32,923 nt of DNA from assembly GCA_017464525.1 (NCBI GenBank), contig JAFTZM010000014.1, positions 1-32,923 of the forward strand, written 5' to 3'. The number at the start of each line of letters is the position of its first letter. Positions within the stretch are counted from its first letter, which is position 1. Below, piece by piece: positions 23,438-29,771 of this stretch. A program made the translations under genes and the position numbers. The stretch is from Clostridia bacterium. Lineage in GTDB: Bacteria > Bacillota > Clostridia > Oscillospirales > QAKW01. Below the pieces are notes generated by a model that worked only from the letters and a program-made list of their open reading frames with translations, was not told the origin of the DNA and did no database searches.

Positions 23438-24173
23438 CTCTCGTCTCCTCCTTCGTTGGTGGTTCTGGCATCGGCATCCAATATTCCGCATTCTTCCCGG
23501 CAGGAGAAGAAAACTTTTCACTACCTTCGTACCAATGTGCCGTGCATACCGCCCCATTTTTTGTTGTTATCAGATAACTCCCACTCTTGATGGGTTTCCG
23601 TTCTTCAAGGTTAATCCACCTATCCTTAATTACATTGACTTCCCCACCAAAGGGAATACCATACTCTTCCAGTTGCTTCATTGCCTGATCCCGCTCCCAA
23701 AGGATTTGCTTGTATGCTCCCATAGGGACTACATCGGCGGCCAAGGTTGAAATTCTCTCAATGGCATCTTGCGGTGTATGTCCATCCCACTTGGGTGCTT
23801 TTTCAAGTTCTTTTACCTTGAAAATATCCCAATAGGGGTCAATGTCATAATGGTATGTAGCCTGTCCTTGCGGTGTTTCAATGCCAACGATGAACATACC
23901 GTCGTACATATCCCCAGTATCGTGCAGTTTGCTTTTCCATGCCTTATCTGGCATCAAATTACAGATAACAGAAAATAGGATTGCTCTGTGGTGATACAAC
24001 TCATTGAATGTGTGATATCCGTCTGATAAATCACCGATTCCGCTTTGTGGTAGTTCAATCACATCGGCGGCAGACTTAAAAAGTTTGCACCCTCCTACTT
24101 CGGGATAACTCTCGTTCGGTGCCGTGTATCTGTCACACACGCAAAAATGAATACAATCCTTACATTCAGCCAT
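23427..24173 (-). CDS. Three-part phage protein: Cys-rich N-terminus, WDGH-type domain, DUF551 C-terminus
   Basis: 248 residues. Residues 1-35 hold CKDCIHFCVCDRYTAP...GGC, a small Cys cluster. Residues ~50-150 (DGYHTFNELYHHRAILFSVICNL, AWKSKLHDTGDMYDGMFIVGIETPQGQATYHYDIDPYWDIF, APKWDGHTPQDAIERI) form the conserved domain often called WDGH in phage and prophage proteins. Residues ~195-240 (WINLEERKPIKSGSYLITTKNG, AEYWMPMPEPP) match DUF551. The domains are known from phage accessory genes, but no activity is established. The combination in one chain suggests a fusion of genes usually found separately. The gene is AT-richer than the structural genes. Confidence 0.75.
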   Translation of the reverse strand: MAECKDCIHFCVCDRYTAPNESYPEVGGCKLFKSAADVIELPQSGIGDLSDGYHTFNELYHHRAILFSVICNLMPDKAWKSKLHDTGDMYDGMFIVGIETPQGQATYHYDIDPYWDIFKVKELEKAPKWDGHTPQDAIERISTLAADVVPMGAYKQILWERDQAMKQLEEYGIPFGGEVNVIKDRWINLEERKPIKSGSYLITTKNGAVCTAHWYEGSEKFSSPAGKNAEYWMPMPEPPTKEETRDGT

Positions 24174-24540
24174 TACCCTCGCGCTCCTTTAACTTGGCTT
24201 CTGCCTCCTCTTTGGTGAGGAATACTGTTTTGCCGATTTTAAAAATGTATTCGTTTTTATATGGTCGCTCAAACAGTTTAATGCACCTGTTGTTATGCCT
24301 GTTGCAGACCATTACTACATCAATCCATTTGGTCGCATTAGTTCGTCTGTGGTGGCATTCCTCAAAAGTTCTGTAATTATGATGACAACTGCAAGGCTCT
24401 AAAACATACACCATATCCCCCACCTTACAAGGCGGCACGATAACACCGTTTGCAAGAAGCATATCCGCACATTCGCCCATCGTCATACCATCAAACCAAT
24501 GGCGTACAAGTATATCCATCAGCCTATCTCTATCGGTCAT
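24166..24540 (-). CDS. Hypothetical Cys/His-rich phage protein
   Basis: 124 residues from ATG 24540, starting MTDRDRLMDILVRHWFDGMTM. The N-terminal ~35 residues look helical. The middle has VGDMVYVLEPCSCHHNYRTFEECHHRR, a Cys/His cluster that could bind metal, and the end has IGKTVFLTKEEAEAKLKE, a motif common at the C-terminus of small phage proteins. The stop overlaps the start of the WDGH/DUF551 gene. I prefer the internal ATG to the upstream start at 24564, which would only extend into the HNH gene. Function unknown. Confidence 0.65.
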   Translation of the reverse strand: MTDRDRLMDILVRHWFDGMTMGECADMLLANGVIVPPCKVGDMVYVLEPCSCHHNYRTFEECHHRRTNATKWIDVVMVCNRHNNRCIKLFERPYKNEYIFKIGKTVFLTKEEAEAKLKEREGNG

Positions 24541-24946
24541 TGTCAGCCACCGCCTTTCTCGCACCTGTTCTTGGATAGAACAAGCCTGTTTTTATTGCGT
24601 GTTTCATATTCTCGCTTCTTGTACACCATTCCAAATTTGAAGCGGCATTATTTTGCTTGTTTCCGTCAATGTGATTAACATCTGTTTGCAGTTCGTCGGG
24701 CTTACCAATGAAATGTTCTGCAACTAACCGATGCATCCGAAACACCGTCTTTTTGCAATGTACATTAAGCGTTATATGGGAATAACCCCTTGTATTTATC
24801 CACGGCTTTAGGTTTCGGCATCTTGGGCTTCCATTAACAGGGGCAATTCTACGAACATTCCCAAGGTTTGAAACTTGATACCATCCCTCAAAGCCTTTGA
24901 TGTCTTTCCATTCTTCCAACGGACACGGCTTCAACTCATTCGGCAT
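24530..24946 (-). CDS. NUMOD4-HNH homing endonuclease with a Lar-like N-terminal tag
   Basis: 138 residues from ATG 24946 (AAAGGAG upstream). NUMOD4 motif: EEWKDIKGFEGWYQVSNLGNVRRI at about 10-33. HNH motif: HRLVAEHFIGKP...VNHIDGNKQNNAASNLEWCTRSENMKHA at about 80-125, including the HIDGxKxNN active-site region. It would nick or cut DNA at a specific site and promote its own spread. The first nine residues, MPNELKPCP, are not part of NUMOD4 but match the start of Lar-like restriction-alleviation proteins (NELKPCPFCGG), as though the endonuclease landed just after the start of such a gene. It overlaps both neighbours. Confidence 0.85.
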   Translation of the reverse strand: MPNELKPCPLEEWKDIKGFEGWYQVSNLGNVRRIAPVNGSPRCRNLKPWINTRGYSHITLNVHCKKTVFRMHRLVAEHFIGKPDELQTDVNHIDGNKQNNAASNLEWCTRSENMKHAIKTGLFYPRTGARKAVADNDR

Positions 24947-25151
24947 TGTTGTCACTCCTTTCCGACCTCGAAACAATATGCGGACACTTGATGGTTACTT
25001 CGATGTGTGGGCAATCTTTCAGTTTCCAAAAACCGCCATTGTCATTGACAATCATCGTGTCCAAAATCGCTTCGATGCCTCTTTGATAAATCTGCTTATA
25101 TTTACATACCGCTTGGCAAACGCAACAATTACATTTGTAACTCAAATTCAT
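24936..25151 (-). CDS. Small cysteine-rich phage protein
   Basis: 71 residues from ATG 25151, which overlaps the TGA of the upstream gene. The N-terminus holds a dense cysteine cluster (YKCNCCVCQAVCKYK), and two more Cys lie in LKDCPHIEVTIKCPHI. The pattern suggests a zinc-binding mini-domain. The C-terminus is charged and probably disordered. Its stop overlaps the HNH start. The function is unknown. Base composition is AT-rich, as in its neighbours. Confidence 0.6.
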   Translation of the reverse strand: MNLSYKCNCCVCQAVCKYKQIYQRGIEAILDTMIVNDNGGFWKLKDCPHIEVTIKCPHIVSRSERSDNNAE

Positions 25152-25531
25152 CACACATCACCCACCATTTCTTTTACAAGGTTGTCAATACAATCGACGG
25201 GCATAACGCACCAACCAGTATCGAAAAACGCTTCTTTTTTCAACCTCTCCGCAAACTCTTTGATGGCTTCGGCTTTGGCTTGCTCAATCTGATATTCCCT
25301 TGTGGCTTGTATATTTTCTTTATAAAGGTTTTGCTTTTCAACTAACTTTTTGCAACCGCTCTTCAACCTCTCAATCTCTGCCTTTTGGCGGTTGATTAGG
25401 TCAAGGGCATCTTTACTCAAAATATCAATACATTTTTGTCCGAAAAGAGGGCATTTGCTTTCTGTACATATACAATCATTTGGATTATTTGCACAACACT
25501 CCAAAGCCTTAACAATCTCGTTATCGGTCAT
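25151..25531 (-). CDS. Coiled-coil phage protein with N-terminal Cys cluster
   Basis: 126 residues from ATG 25531, starting MTDNEIVKALECCANNPNDC. Cys residues at the N-terminus (ECC, DCICTESKCPLFGQKC) form a likely metal site. They are followed by a long amphipathic helix (DALDLINRQKAEIERLKSGCKKLVEKQ, AKAEAIKEFAERLKKEA) and a short end domain. This layout is frequent in accessory genes of Clostridia prophages; no function is known. An ATG two codons upstream (25537) is also possible. The 5' end overlaps the zinc-ribbon gene. Confidence 0.65.
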   Translation of the reverse strand: MTDNEIVKALECCANNPNDCICTESKCPLFGQKCIDILSKDALDLINRQKAEIERLKSGCKKLVEKQNLYKENIQATREYQIEQAKAEAIKEFAERLKKEAFFDTGWCVMPVDCIDNLVKEMVGDV

Positions 25532-25694
25532 GAGCATTTCTCTCCTTCTTCATCTGGCGGGCATACGGTTCCTCCAGCTCGATGGTTTTAAAGCGAAATC
25601 TACAACCGTAGCATTTGCGGTAGCGCAGCACCTGATCGACCCCTTTGGTGCTGTAGACCACCCTTGTATTTCCGCCGCAGTTCGGACAGTTCAC
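25521..25694 (-). CDS. NrdR-like zinc-ribbon mini-protein
   Basis: 57 residues from GTG 25694 with AGGAGG upstream (MNCPNCGGNTRVVYSTKG..., with a second CxxC-type pair in YRKCYGCRFRFKTIELEE). This is the four-cysteine zinc ribbon found at the N-terminus of the repressor NrdR, without the ATP-cone domain. Free-standing ribbons of this type are frequent in phages and may bind DNA or RNA polymerase. A longer frame to 25883 only shadows the upstream Cys-rich gene. It could be a small regulator of early or late genes; this is inference. Confidence 0.65.
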   Translation of the reverse strand: MNCPNCGGNTRVVYSTKGVDQVLRYRKCYGCRFRFKTIELEEPYARQMKKERNAHDR

Positions 25695-25710
25695 GGTTCC
25701 TTCCTCCTTT

Positions 25711-25914
25711 TCAAAAAAATGACAACTGCTCGCATTTGCTGTTCGTGAAACTGCCGCAGCCGCCCTCTTTAAGCTGGCTGTCCATCCGGCACCAAAAGCA
25801 GATGAACCCGTCACCGCCATCTTTAGAACAGCCATATCGATAGCAGTAATGATTTTCATCCCATTGCCGTCTGGTTCTGTCAAGGTTTGCGCATTCAGCG
25901 CAACTCCACCCCAT
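25711..25914 (-). CDS. Small cysteine-rich phage protein
   Basis: 67 residues. Cysteines at CAEC, YCYRYGCSK, FICFWC, GGCGSF and SKCEQ give about nine Cys in a chain this short, plus one His, consistent with two zinc sites. The start ATG overlaps the TGA of the Spo0A-like gene (TGATG) and has GGAGG upstream. The function is unknown; the xxWCxxDxxLKEGGCGxF pattern recurs in small phage proteins of Bacillota. Confidence 0.6.
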   Translation of the reverse strand: MGWSCAECANLDRTRRQWDENHYCYRYGCSKDGGDGFICFWCRMDSQLKEGGCGSFTNSKCEQLSFF

Positions 25915-26273
25915 CAGCCTTCACCTCCCTTAAAGAGAAGTCGCTCTTCCATCATACAGATAAACGTGCCGTTTGAGACCTTTCCCGAATGGGGATGGAT
26001 CATCTTTTTGAAAAACTGATCCCGCTGGGGATCGTAAGAGTCGAAGATCTTTCCGATGGCGGTACGCATGGCCCGCTCCACCTTCGATGGGGTATCCCCA
26101 TATTTTTCAGCCAATGTGGTGTAGACACTCATCATCGGCTCCCGGCTCCTTCCCGCTTCGAAATTCCGCTTCTGGATCAGGATCCCCTCTGCCAAATACC
26201 GGTAGCCCTTCAGGGCCGGGCTGATTCCCATACGAAGCAGCACCTTTTTGATCTTTTCCTCAACTTGTTTCAT
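25914..26273 (-). CDS. Free-standing Spo0A C-terminal (effector) DNA-binding domain protein
   Basis: 119 residues. The match to the Spo0A effector domain runs over nearly the whole chain: IKKVLLRMGISPALKGYRYLAEGI aligns with the first helices (MGIPAHIKGYxYLREAI), VYTTLAEKYGDTPSKVERAMRTAIGKIFD with the recognition helix ([21 protein letters not shown]), and GKVSNGTFICMMEERL with the last helix. The phosphorylated receiver domain of Spo0A is absent, so activity would not need phosphorylation. Cellular Spo0A binds tandem 0A boxes and activates or represses sporulation-phase promoters. In a phage this may be a regulator of phage late genes or a modulator of host sporulation. ATGA coupling to the gene upstream. 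Confidence 0.8.
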   Translation of the reverse strand: MKQVEEKIKKVLLRMGISPALKGYRYLAEGILIQKRNFEAGRSREPMMSVYTTLAEKYGDTPSKVERAMRTAIGKIFDSYDPQRDQFFKKMIHPHSGKVSNGTFICMMEERLLFKGGEG

Positions 26274-26449
26274 CTCTTTTTCCTCCTTGATCGTTTTACG
26301 ATATATTCCCGAAAGCGACCGTCCTCGGCCTTAGCCGCCCTGATCGCCTCCCGTTTTTCCTGGTGGGCGGCGCTCCATACCAGGTACCGCTCGCACTTGG
26401 CGTGGCACCCGATACGGCGGTCTCCACATTTGTAGCAGGGTGAGACCAA
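26270..26449 (-). CDS. Mini zinc-finger-like basic protein
   Basis: 59 residues from TTG 26449, with GGAGG seven bases upstream; it is not readable from an ATG. The N-terminus has CYKCGDRRIGCHAKCERY, a four-Cys, one-His cluster typical of small phage Zn proteins, and the rest is a basic helix ending VKRSRRKKR that could bind nucleic acid. The stop overlaps the ATG of the Spo0A-like gene (ATGA). It fills the gap between the DUF1064 and Spo0A-like genes. Confidence 0.6.
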   Translation of the reverse strand: MVSPCYKCGDRRIGCHAKCERYLVWSAAHQEKREAIRAAKAEDGRFREYIVKRSRRKKR

Positions 26450-26451
26450 GC

Positions 26452-26793
26452 TCAGACCTCCCTCACCCGGATCCCATGCACCTGAAGCATGAGTTTCTTT
26501 TTGATCTTATAGACCTCCGTACGGCAGCCCTTGGCGTCCTCCACCACCCGCTGCCAGTGGCCGGGGGCGATCTCCTCCTGATAGGTGAAATCCGCCCGAT
26601 AGGAGCACTCCCGCTCCACCAACCTGCCATCGATGTGCTGGGCGGGGATCAGCACAAACTTCTCCTGCCGAGTGAGCTCCCGGATCTTCCCGCACCGTTG
26701 CAGCAGCTTCAGCTCGCAAAACCGGGCGTACTCCCGGCGGGAGTCGAAGGTCTCTCCGCCGACGGTGATCCTGCAGTTCCCATACTTAGCCAT
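26452..26793 (-). CDS. DUF1064 family putative nuclease
   Basis: 113 residues from ATG 26793 (GGAGGTGGAGG upstream), starting MAKYGNCRITVGGETFDSRRE. The YRADFTYQ, VVEDAKG and YKIKKKLM motifs match DUF1064. They resemble a PD-(D/E)XK nuclease core, with Asp in YRADF and the EDAK motif as metal and catalytic residues. Members occur in phage replication blocks and may process branched or damaged DNA. It lies between the helicase-loader side genes and the accessory block. A longer reading to 26853 has no support. Confidence 0.75.
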   Translation of the reverse strand: MAKYGNCRITVGGETFDSRREYARFCELKLLQRCGKIRELTRQEKFVLIPAQHIDGRLVERECSYRADFTYQEEIAPGHWQRVVEDAKGCRTEVYKIKKKLMLQVHGIRVREV

Positions 26794-26947
26794 CCTCCAC
26801 CTCCGTATACTCCCCGGCCACCCGGCAATCGGGGCAGCAGCCGATCCGCTCATAGGGCGGGTAGGGAAAGCCGTGGGTCTCGTAGCAAATCAACGGCTCC
26901 TCAAAAACGCATCCGCAGTTTTCACATTCATATTTTGAAGCGTTCAT
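26786..26947 (-). CDS. Mini zinc-ribbon protein downstream of the helicase loader
   Basis: 53 residues: YECENCGCVFEEP and then IGCCPDCRVAGEY give two CxxC-type pairs (a four-Cys zinc ribbon) around THGFPYPPYER. Its ATG overlaps the TGA of the DnaC-like gene (ATGA), and its 3' end overlaps the DUF1064 start. The function is unknown; proteins with the CxxC...E(T/S)HG...PPYE...CCPxC pattern are frequent in phage early regions. Confidence 0.65.
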   Translation of the reverse strand: MNASKYECENCGCVFEEPLICYETHGFPYPPYERIGCCPDCRVAGEYTEVEDG

Positions 26948-27855
26948 TTAAGCCTCCAATCCTGTCCCATCATCGTCACCGCTCCGGTGCATTCTTTCAG
27001 CCGTGAAATAATGGCCTCGGCAGTTTTGCTGTCCCCTCCCGGTGGGGTCAGTCTTTTAATAAGTTCCGACTGGTTATAATTGGTGGTGATAATAATAGGC
27101 TTCATGTTTTCATACCGTTCGTTGATGATGGCAAACAACCGGTCTACCGTCCATTCGCTGGGTCTTTCTTTCCCCAGATCATCAATAATCAGCAGATCCA
27201 CCGTTGCATAAGCTTGTATGATCTTCTTCTCATCATGGCCGCTCCGGCGGTCGTAGGTTTCACGTAGTTCTGCTAACAGGTCGATGGAGGTGCGAAATAC
27301 CACCGGTACCCCTTCCCTGATCAACTGTAGGGCGATGGCCACCGCCAGATGGGTTTTACCGGTACCTTTGGTTCCCTCAAAATAGATGCCGTAGCCCCGT
27401 CTAAAGTACTCGGCGAATTTCCGGGTATACTTCTTTGCCAAAGCCAATGCAAGCTTATTCTCAGGCGTTTCTTCATAGGACTCGAAGGTACGGGTGGCGA
27501 ACCGGGCTTTGATCCCGGAAGAACCCAGAAGCTCCTCGATCTTTAATCGGCATTGTTCCCGTTTCCGACGTTGCTCTTCTTCTCTCATCCGTTGCTCCTC
27601 CTGTACCTCCTGTTCATGTCGATAGGCGACACTTAAATCACAATCGCATTGCTCCGGCTCATTTCGCCGCCAGAGGATCACGGAATTAAACAGTACGATA
27701 GCCTCAAAGCAAAGCCGTCTGCCGCAAAAGGGACAGACTGTTGGTTCCGGAGGGGGCATCTCTTCAGGAATTCGAAAACCCATCGCCTCCACCTCATCAG
27801 AATTGAATATTGTCCTGATGGGTTGGGATAAATCCGGGTTGTTCAACCGTTCCAT
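26944..27855 (-). CDS. dnaC: DnaC-like helicase loader (AAA+ ATPase)
   Basis: 303 residues from ATG 27855 (AAAGGAGG upstream). The N-terminal ~75 residues have a Cys motif (CPFCGRRLC and CDCD) that could bind zinc, then a charged helical linker (RHEQEVQEEQRMREEEQRR). The AAA+ core has Walker A GTKGTGKT at 161-168, Walker B LLIIDDLG, a sensor-1-like TTNY and the C-terminal AIISRLKE. It loads the replicative helicase at the phage origin. It follows and overlaps the replisome organizer gene by 59 bases, the usual initiator-loader pair of Gram-positive phages. Confidence 0.88.
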   Translation of the reverse strand: MERLNNPDLSQPIRTIFNSDEVEAMGFRIPEEMPPPEPTVCPFCGRRLCFEAIVLFNSVILWRRNEPEQCDCDLSVAYRHEQEVQEEQRMREEEQRRKREQCRLKIEELLGSSGIKARFATRTFESYEETPENKLALALAKKYTRKFAEYFRRGYGIYFEGTKGTGKTHLAVAIALQLIREGVPVVFRTSIDLLAELRETYDRRSGHDEKKIIQAYATVDLLIIDDLGKERPSEWTVDRLFAIINERYENMKPIIITTNYNQSELIKRLTPPGGDSKTAEAIISRLKECTGAVTMMGQDWRLK

Positions 27856-28528
27856 GTTCGGCACCTCCTTTCTCTCGCTTTGCCCATGAACGAATGGTGG
27901 CGAGGAAATCCTTGTATGATTTGCCGGTGCTGGCAATATATTCCGAAAGACGCTCAATACGCTCCTGATAATCCTCGGGGAATTCTTCCCGCAATTTTGC
28001 CAGTTCATTTTCCGAAAGCAGCACATTTCTATATTGGCCATGTTTGTGGCGAATGGGCGCAGCCCTATTCTCTTTCGGATTCGGATTCGGATTAGGATTC
28101 GGATTGGATTGGATTACGGGAACATTTGCATTCATTTGATTGCATTTGCATTCATTTGCATTCATTTGATTGCAATTGCATTCATTTGATTGCAATTGTG
28201 TTTCGGGTGCCGGGTATTTGCTCTTTTTAGCCCGGATACTCTGGTGGACTTCCCATGTCGGGAGCAGCAGGTAGGGTTTACTGTCACATTCGTACAGCCT
28301 CACGCAGCCTGCTGCCGCCAACTTTCCAAGCGCACTTTCGATATCCTTATGGGAGATCCTCTCTTTAAGCGGAAAAAGCTTTGCCTTCAGCATCGCCGGT
28401 CTTGCATCCAATCTTCCGAAGTCATCGCAATTAACGATCAGCCGATAAAACAGACACTCCTCAAACCATGTGAGCTGATTGATCGTTTCACTGGCGCAGA
28501 TGCTCTCTTTTATGATTCTGTTCGGCAT
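27797..28528 (-). CDS. Phage replisome organizer/initiator protein
   Basis: 243 residues. The N-terminal winged-helix domain (ICASETINQLTWFEECLFYRLIVNCDDFGRLDARPAMLKAKLFP, SALGKLAAAGCVRLY) matches the phage replisome-organizer N-terminal family. A low-complexity linker (~110-155) follows, encoded by 20-bp DNA repeats and then by NPNPNPNPNP, and a DnaD-like C-terminal part (LREEFPEDYQERIERLSEYIASTGKSYKDFLATIRSWAKRE). It binds the origin and recruits the helicase loader encoded next. As in lambda O and many Gram-positive phages, the origin probably lies inside this gene. The ATG has GAGGTG upstream. Confidence 0.85.
   Translation of the reverse strand: MPNRIIKESICASETINQLTWFEECLFYRLIVNCDDFGRLDARPAMLKAKLFPLKERISHKDIESALGKLAAAGCVRLYECDSKPYLLLPTWEVHQSIRAKKSKYPAPETQLQSNECNCNQMNANECKCNQMNANVPVIQSNPNPNPNPNPKENRAAPIRHKHGQYRNVLLSENELAKLREEFPEDYQERIERLSEYIASTGKSYKDFLATIRSWAKREKGGAEHGTVEQPGFIPTHQDNIQF
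28129..28198 (-). repeat. Iteron-like 20-bp direct repeats inside the replisome organizer gene, candidate origin
   Basis: Three copies of CATTCATTTGATTGCAATTG (plus-strand sense; one differs at one base) at 28179-28198, 28159-28178 and 28129-28148, with a half copy CATTCATTTG at 28149-28158 between the second and third. One copy is read in a different codon frame from the other two, so the repeat is kept at DNA level and not only at protein level. AT-rich, in the initiator gene: a likely initiator binding site. Confidence 0.65.
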
Positions 28529-28536
28529 AGGACACC

Positions 28537-28926
28537 TCAGAAGGGCAGTTCATCATCGCTGACCTCTTGAAATTCCTCTGCCTGCACATCCGGAGCCGCA
28601 TTCTTCCGCTTACTCTCCACAAAATGTGCCTCATCGCAGATCACTTCAAAGGCGATGCGCTTACTCCCCTGCTTATCCTCATAATTGCGGGTTTGCAGGG
28701 CTCCCACTAAGGCAATGAGCTCGCCCTTTTGGAAATACTTACAGATAAATTCGGCGGTATTCCGCCAGGCCACGCAGTTCAGGAAATCGGTGGGATAGTT
28801 CCCATCAGGGCCCTTATACTGCCGCTGTACCGCCACAGAAAAGGCTGTGACAGGCACATCCGAAGATGTCTTCTTTAATACCGGGGTGGCCGTCAGCCGC
28901 CCGGTTAAAATTACTTTGTTGATCAT
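28537..28926 (-). CDS. ssb: Single-stranded DNA-binding protein
   Basis: 129 residues with the full OB-fold pattern (MINKVILTGRLTATPVLKKT, VTAFSVAVQRQYKG, DFLNCVAWRNTAEFICKYFQKGELIALVGALQTRNYED) and a short linker ending in the acidic tip SDDELPF, which recruits host repair and replication proteins. It coats ssDNA for replication and recombination. It lies between the HNH gene and the initiator gene. Slightly shorter than cellular SSB because the linker is short. Confidence 0.95.
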   Translation of the reverse strand: MINKVILTGRLTATPVLKKTSSDVPVTAFSVAVQRQYKGPDGNYPTDFLNCVAWRNTAEFICKYFQKGELIALVGALQTRNYEDKQGSKRIAFEVICDEAHFVESKRKNAAPDVQAEEFQEVSDDELPF

Positions 28927-28935
28927 ATTTTCCTC

Positions 28936-29208
28936 CTAAATGTAACTCTTTCCGAATTCCTCCCGGAATTCATCCTCTGTCATGTTTTGTTCTTTCATTA
29001 CTTTACGTTGAAAATGCCGATGCAGCATCAACATGGTTTCTGCATTTTTATGCACTGCATAGTCCCCGTACAAATGGCATCGATTATGGCAAAGATCCAC
29101 CAAACAGCCGTACCTTTCGCTTTTCTTTTTATTGGCCGAGCCGAACACATGGTGCCGATCCAGCGGATCGGCGGTTCCGTTCCGTCCACATAACCAACAT
29201 TCTTTCAT
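28936..29208 (-). CDS. HNH-like phage protein
   Basis: 90 residues from ATG 29208 (GGAGG upstream, ATGA overlap with the gene above). A CWLCGRNG zinc knuckle, DRHHVFG and LCHNRCHLYGDYAVH give the compact HNH/beta-beta-alpha-metal pattern seen in small phage nucleases of replication-recombination regions. The C-terminal tail is helical and acidic. It probably cuts DNA, possibly as a recombination or anti-competitor nuclease; which one cannot be read from sequence. Confidence 0.7.
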   Translation of the reverse strand: MKECWLCGRNGTADPLDRHHVFGSANKKKSERYGCLVDLCHNRCHLYGDYAVHKNAETMLMLHRHFQRKVMKEQNMTEDEFREEFGKSYI

Positions 29209-29771
29209 TTCTGTGCCCTCCAATCGCTGTTCATCCGTGCCAGCTCATCGGGGGTCATGGTCTCGATACCCTGCTCCCGGCATTCCTCCACAATGCCGGC
29301 GATAAACACCGCCATTTCCTTGCTGTTGTAGGTATGGGAGCCCCGATAGATGCGGTAATGACGGAAGGTCTTTCCGTTCAGTTCACTTTCGCCAAATTCC
29401 TTCGCATAAGGGAAAAACTCGTTGATGGGCACATTTTGCGCTGTGGAATAGACCAGCTGCTGTCCATCTTCATCCAGCGCCACCTGGCCGTAGCGGAAGA
29501 TCATCTCGGCGTGCATCTCCTCCTTGGAGAGCTTGACACCCCGGATCACCAGCGCATCGGAGAGCTTGTCCGTCAGCGCCCACGAATAATTATTGGCATT
29601 CAGCGACCGCCGGGGCTTCTTTTCCTTGATCTCCGCCACATAGACCTTGCCCTCCTGCATCTGCTCCAGAAAACTCATGGCTTGGGTCTGAAAGGGAACC
29701 TCCAGCACCATCATATGCCCCTCGGCACCGTGCCACAGCTTGGCATCGGTAAATTCAATATTCACAGACAT
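29205..29771 (-). CDS. NinB-like recombination-region protein (tentative)
   Basis: 188 residues from ATG 29771 (GGAGGCGAGAAA upstream). The segment EKKPRRSLNANNYSWALTDKLSDALVIRG...SKEEMHAEMIFRYGQ resembles the RRSxxQNxxxWAxLxDxxxxVxWxGxxxSxExW core of NinB, a single-strand-binding partner of phage recombinases. The remainder (NEFFPYAKEFGESELNGKTFRHYRIYRGSHTYNSKEMAVFIAGIVEECREQGIET) is typical of many uncharacterised Clostridia phage proteins. It lies directly downstream of the exonuclease/annealing pair, which fits a recombination helper. The NinB link is weak. Confidence 0.5.
   Translation of the reverse strand: MSVNIEFTDAKLWHGAEGHMMVLEVPFQTQAMSFLEQMQEGKVYVAEIKEKKPRRSLNANNYSWALTDKLSDALVIRGVKLSKEEMHAEMIFRYGQVALDEDGQQLVYSTAQNVPINEFFPYAKEFGESELNGKTFRHYRIYRGSHTYNSKEMAVFIAGIVEECREQGIETMTPDELARMNSDWRAQK

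Noticed and set aside
25695..25883. Extension of the zinc-ribbon protein
   Set aside because: It is the shadow of the Cys-rich gene at 25711-25914; GTG 25694 has AGGAGG and gives the compact zinc-ribbon family form.
27856..28041. 62-residue N-terminal extension of the helicase loader
   Set aside because: It overlaps the initiator gene in another frame, and ATG 27855 has AAAGGAGG at proper distance.
28129..28198. CRISPR-like array
   Set aside because: Repeats are only 20 bp, directly adjacent without unique spacers, and inside a coding frame; iterons explain them better.
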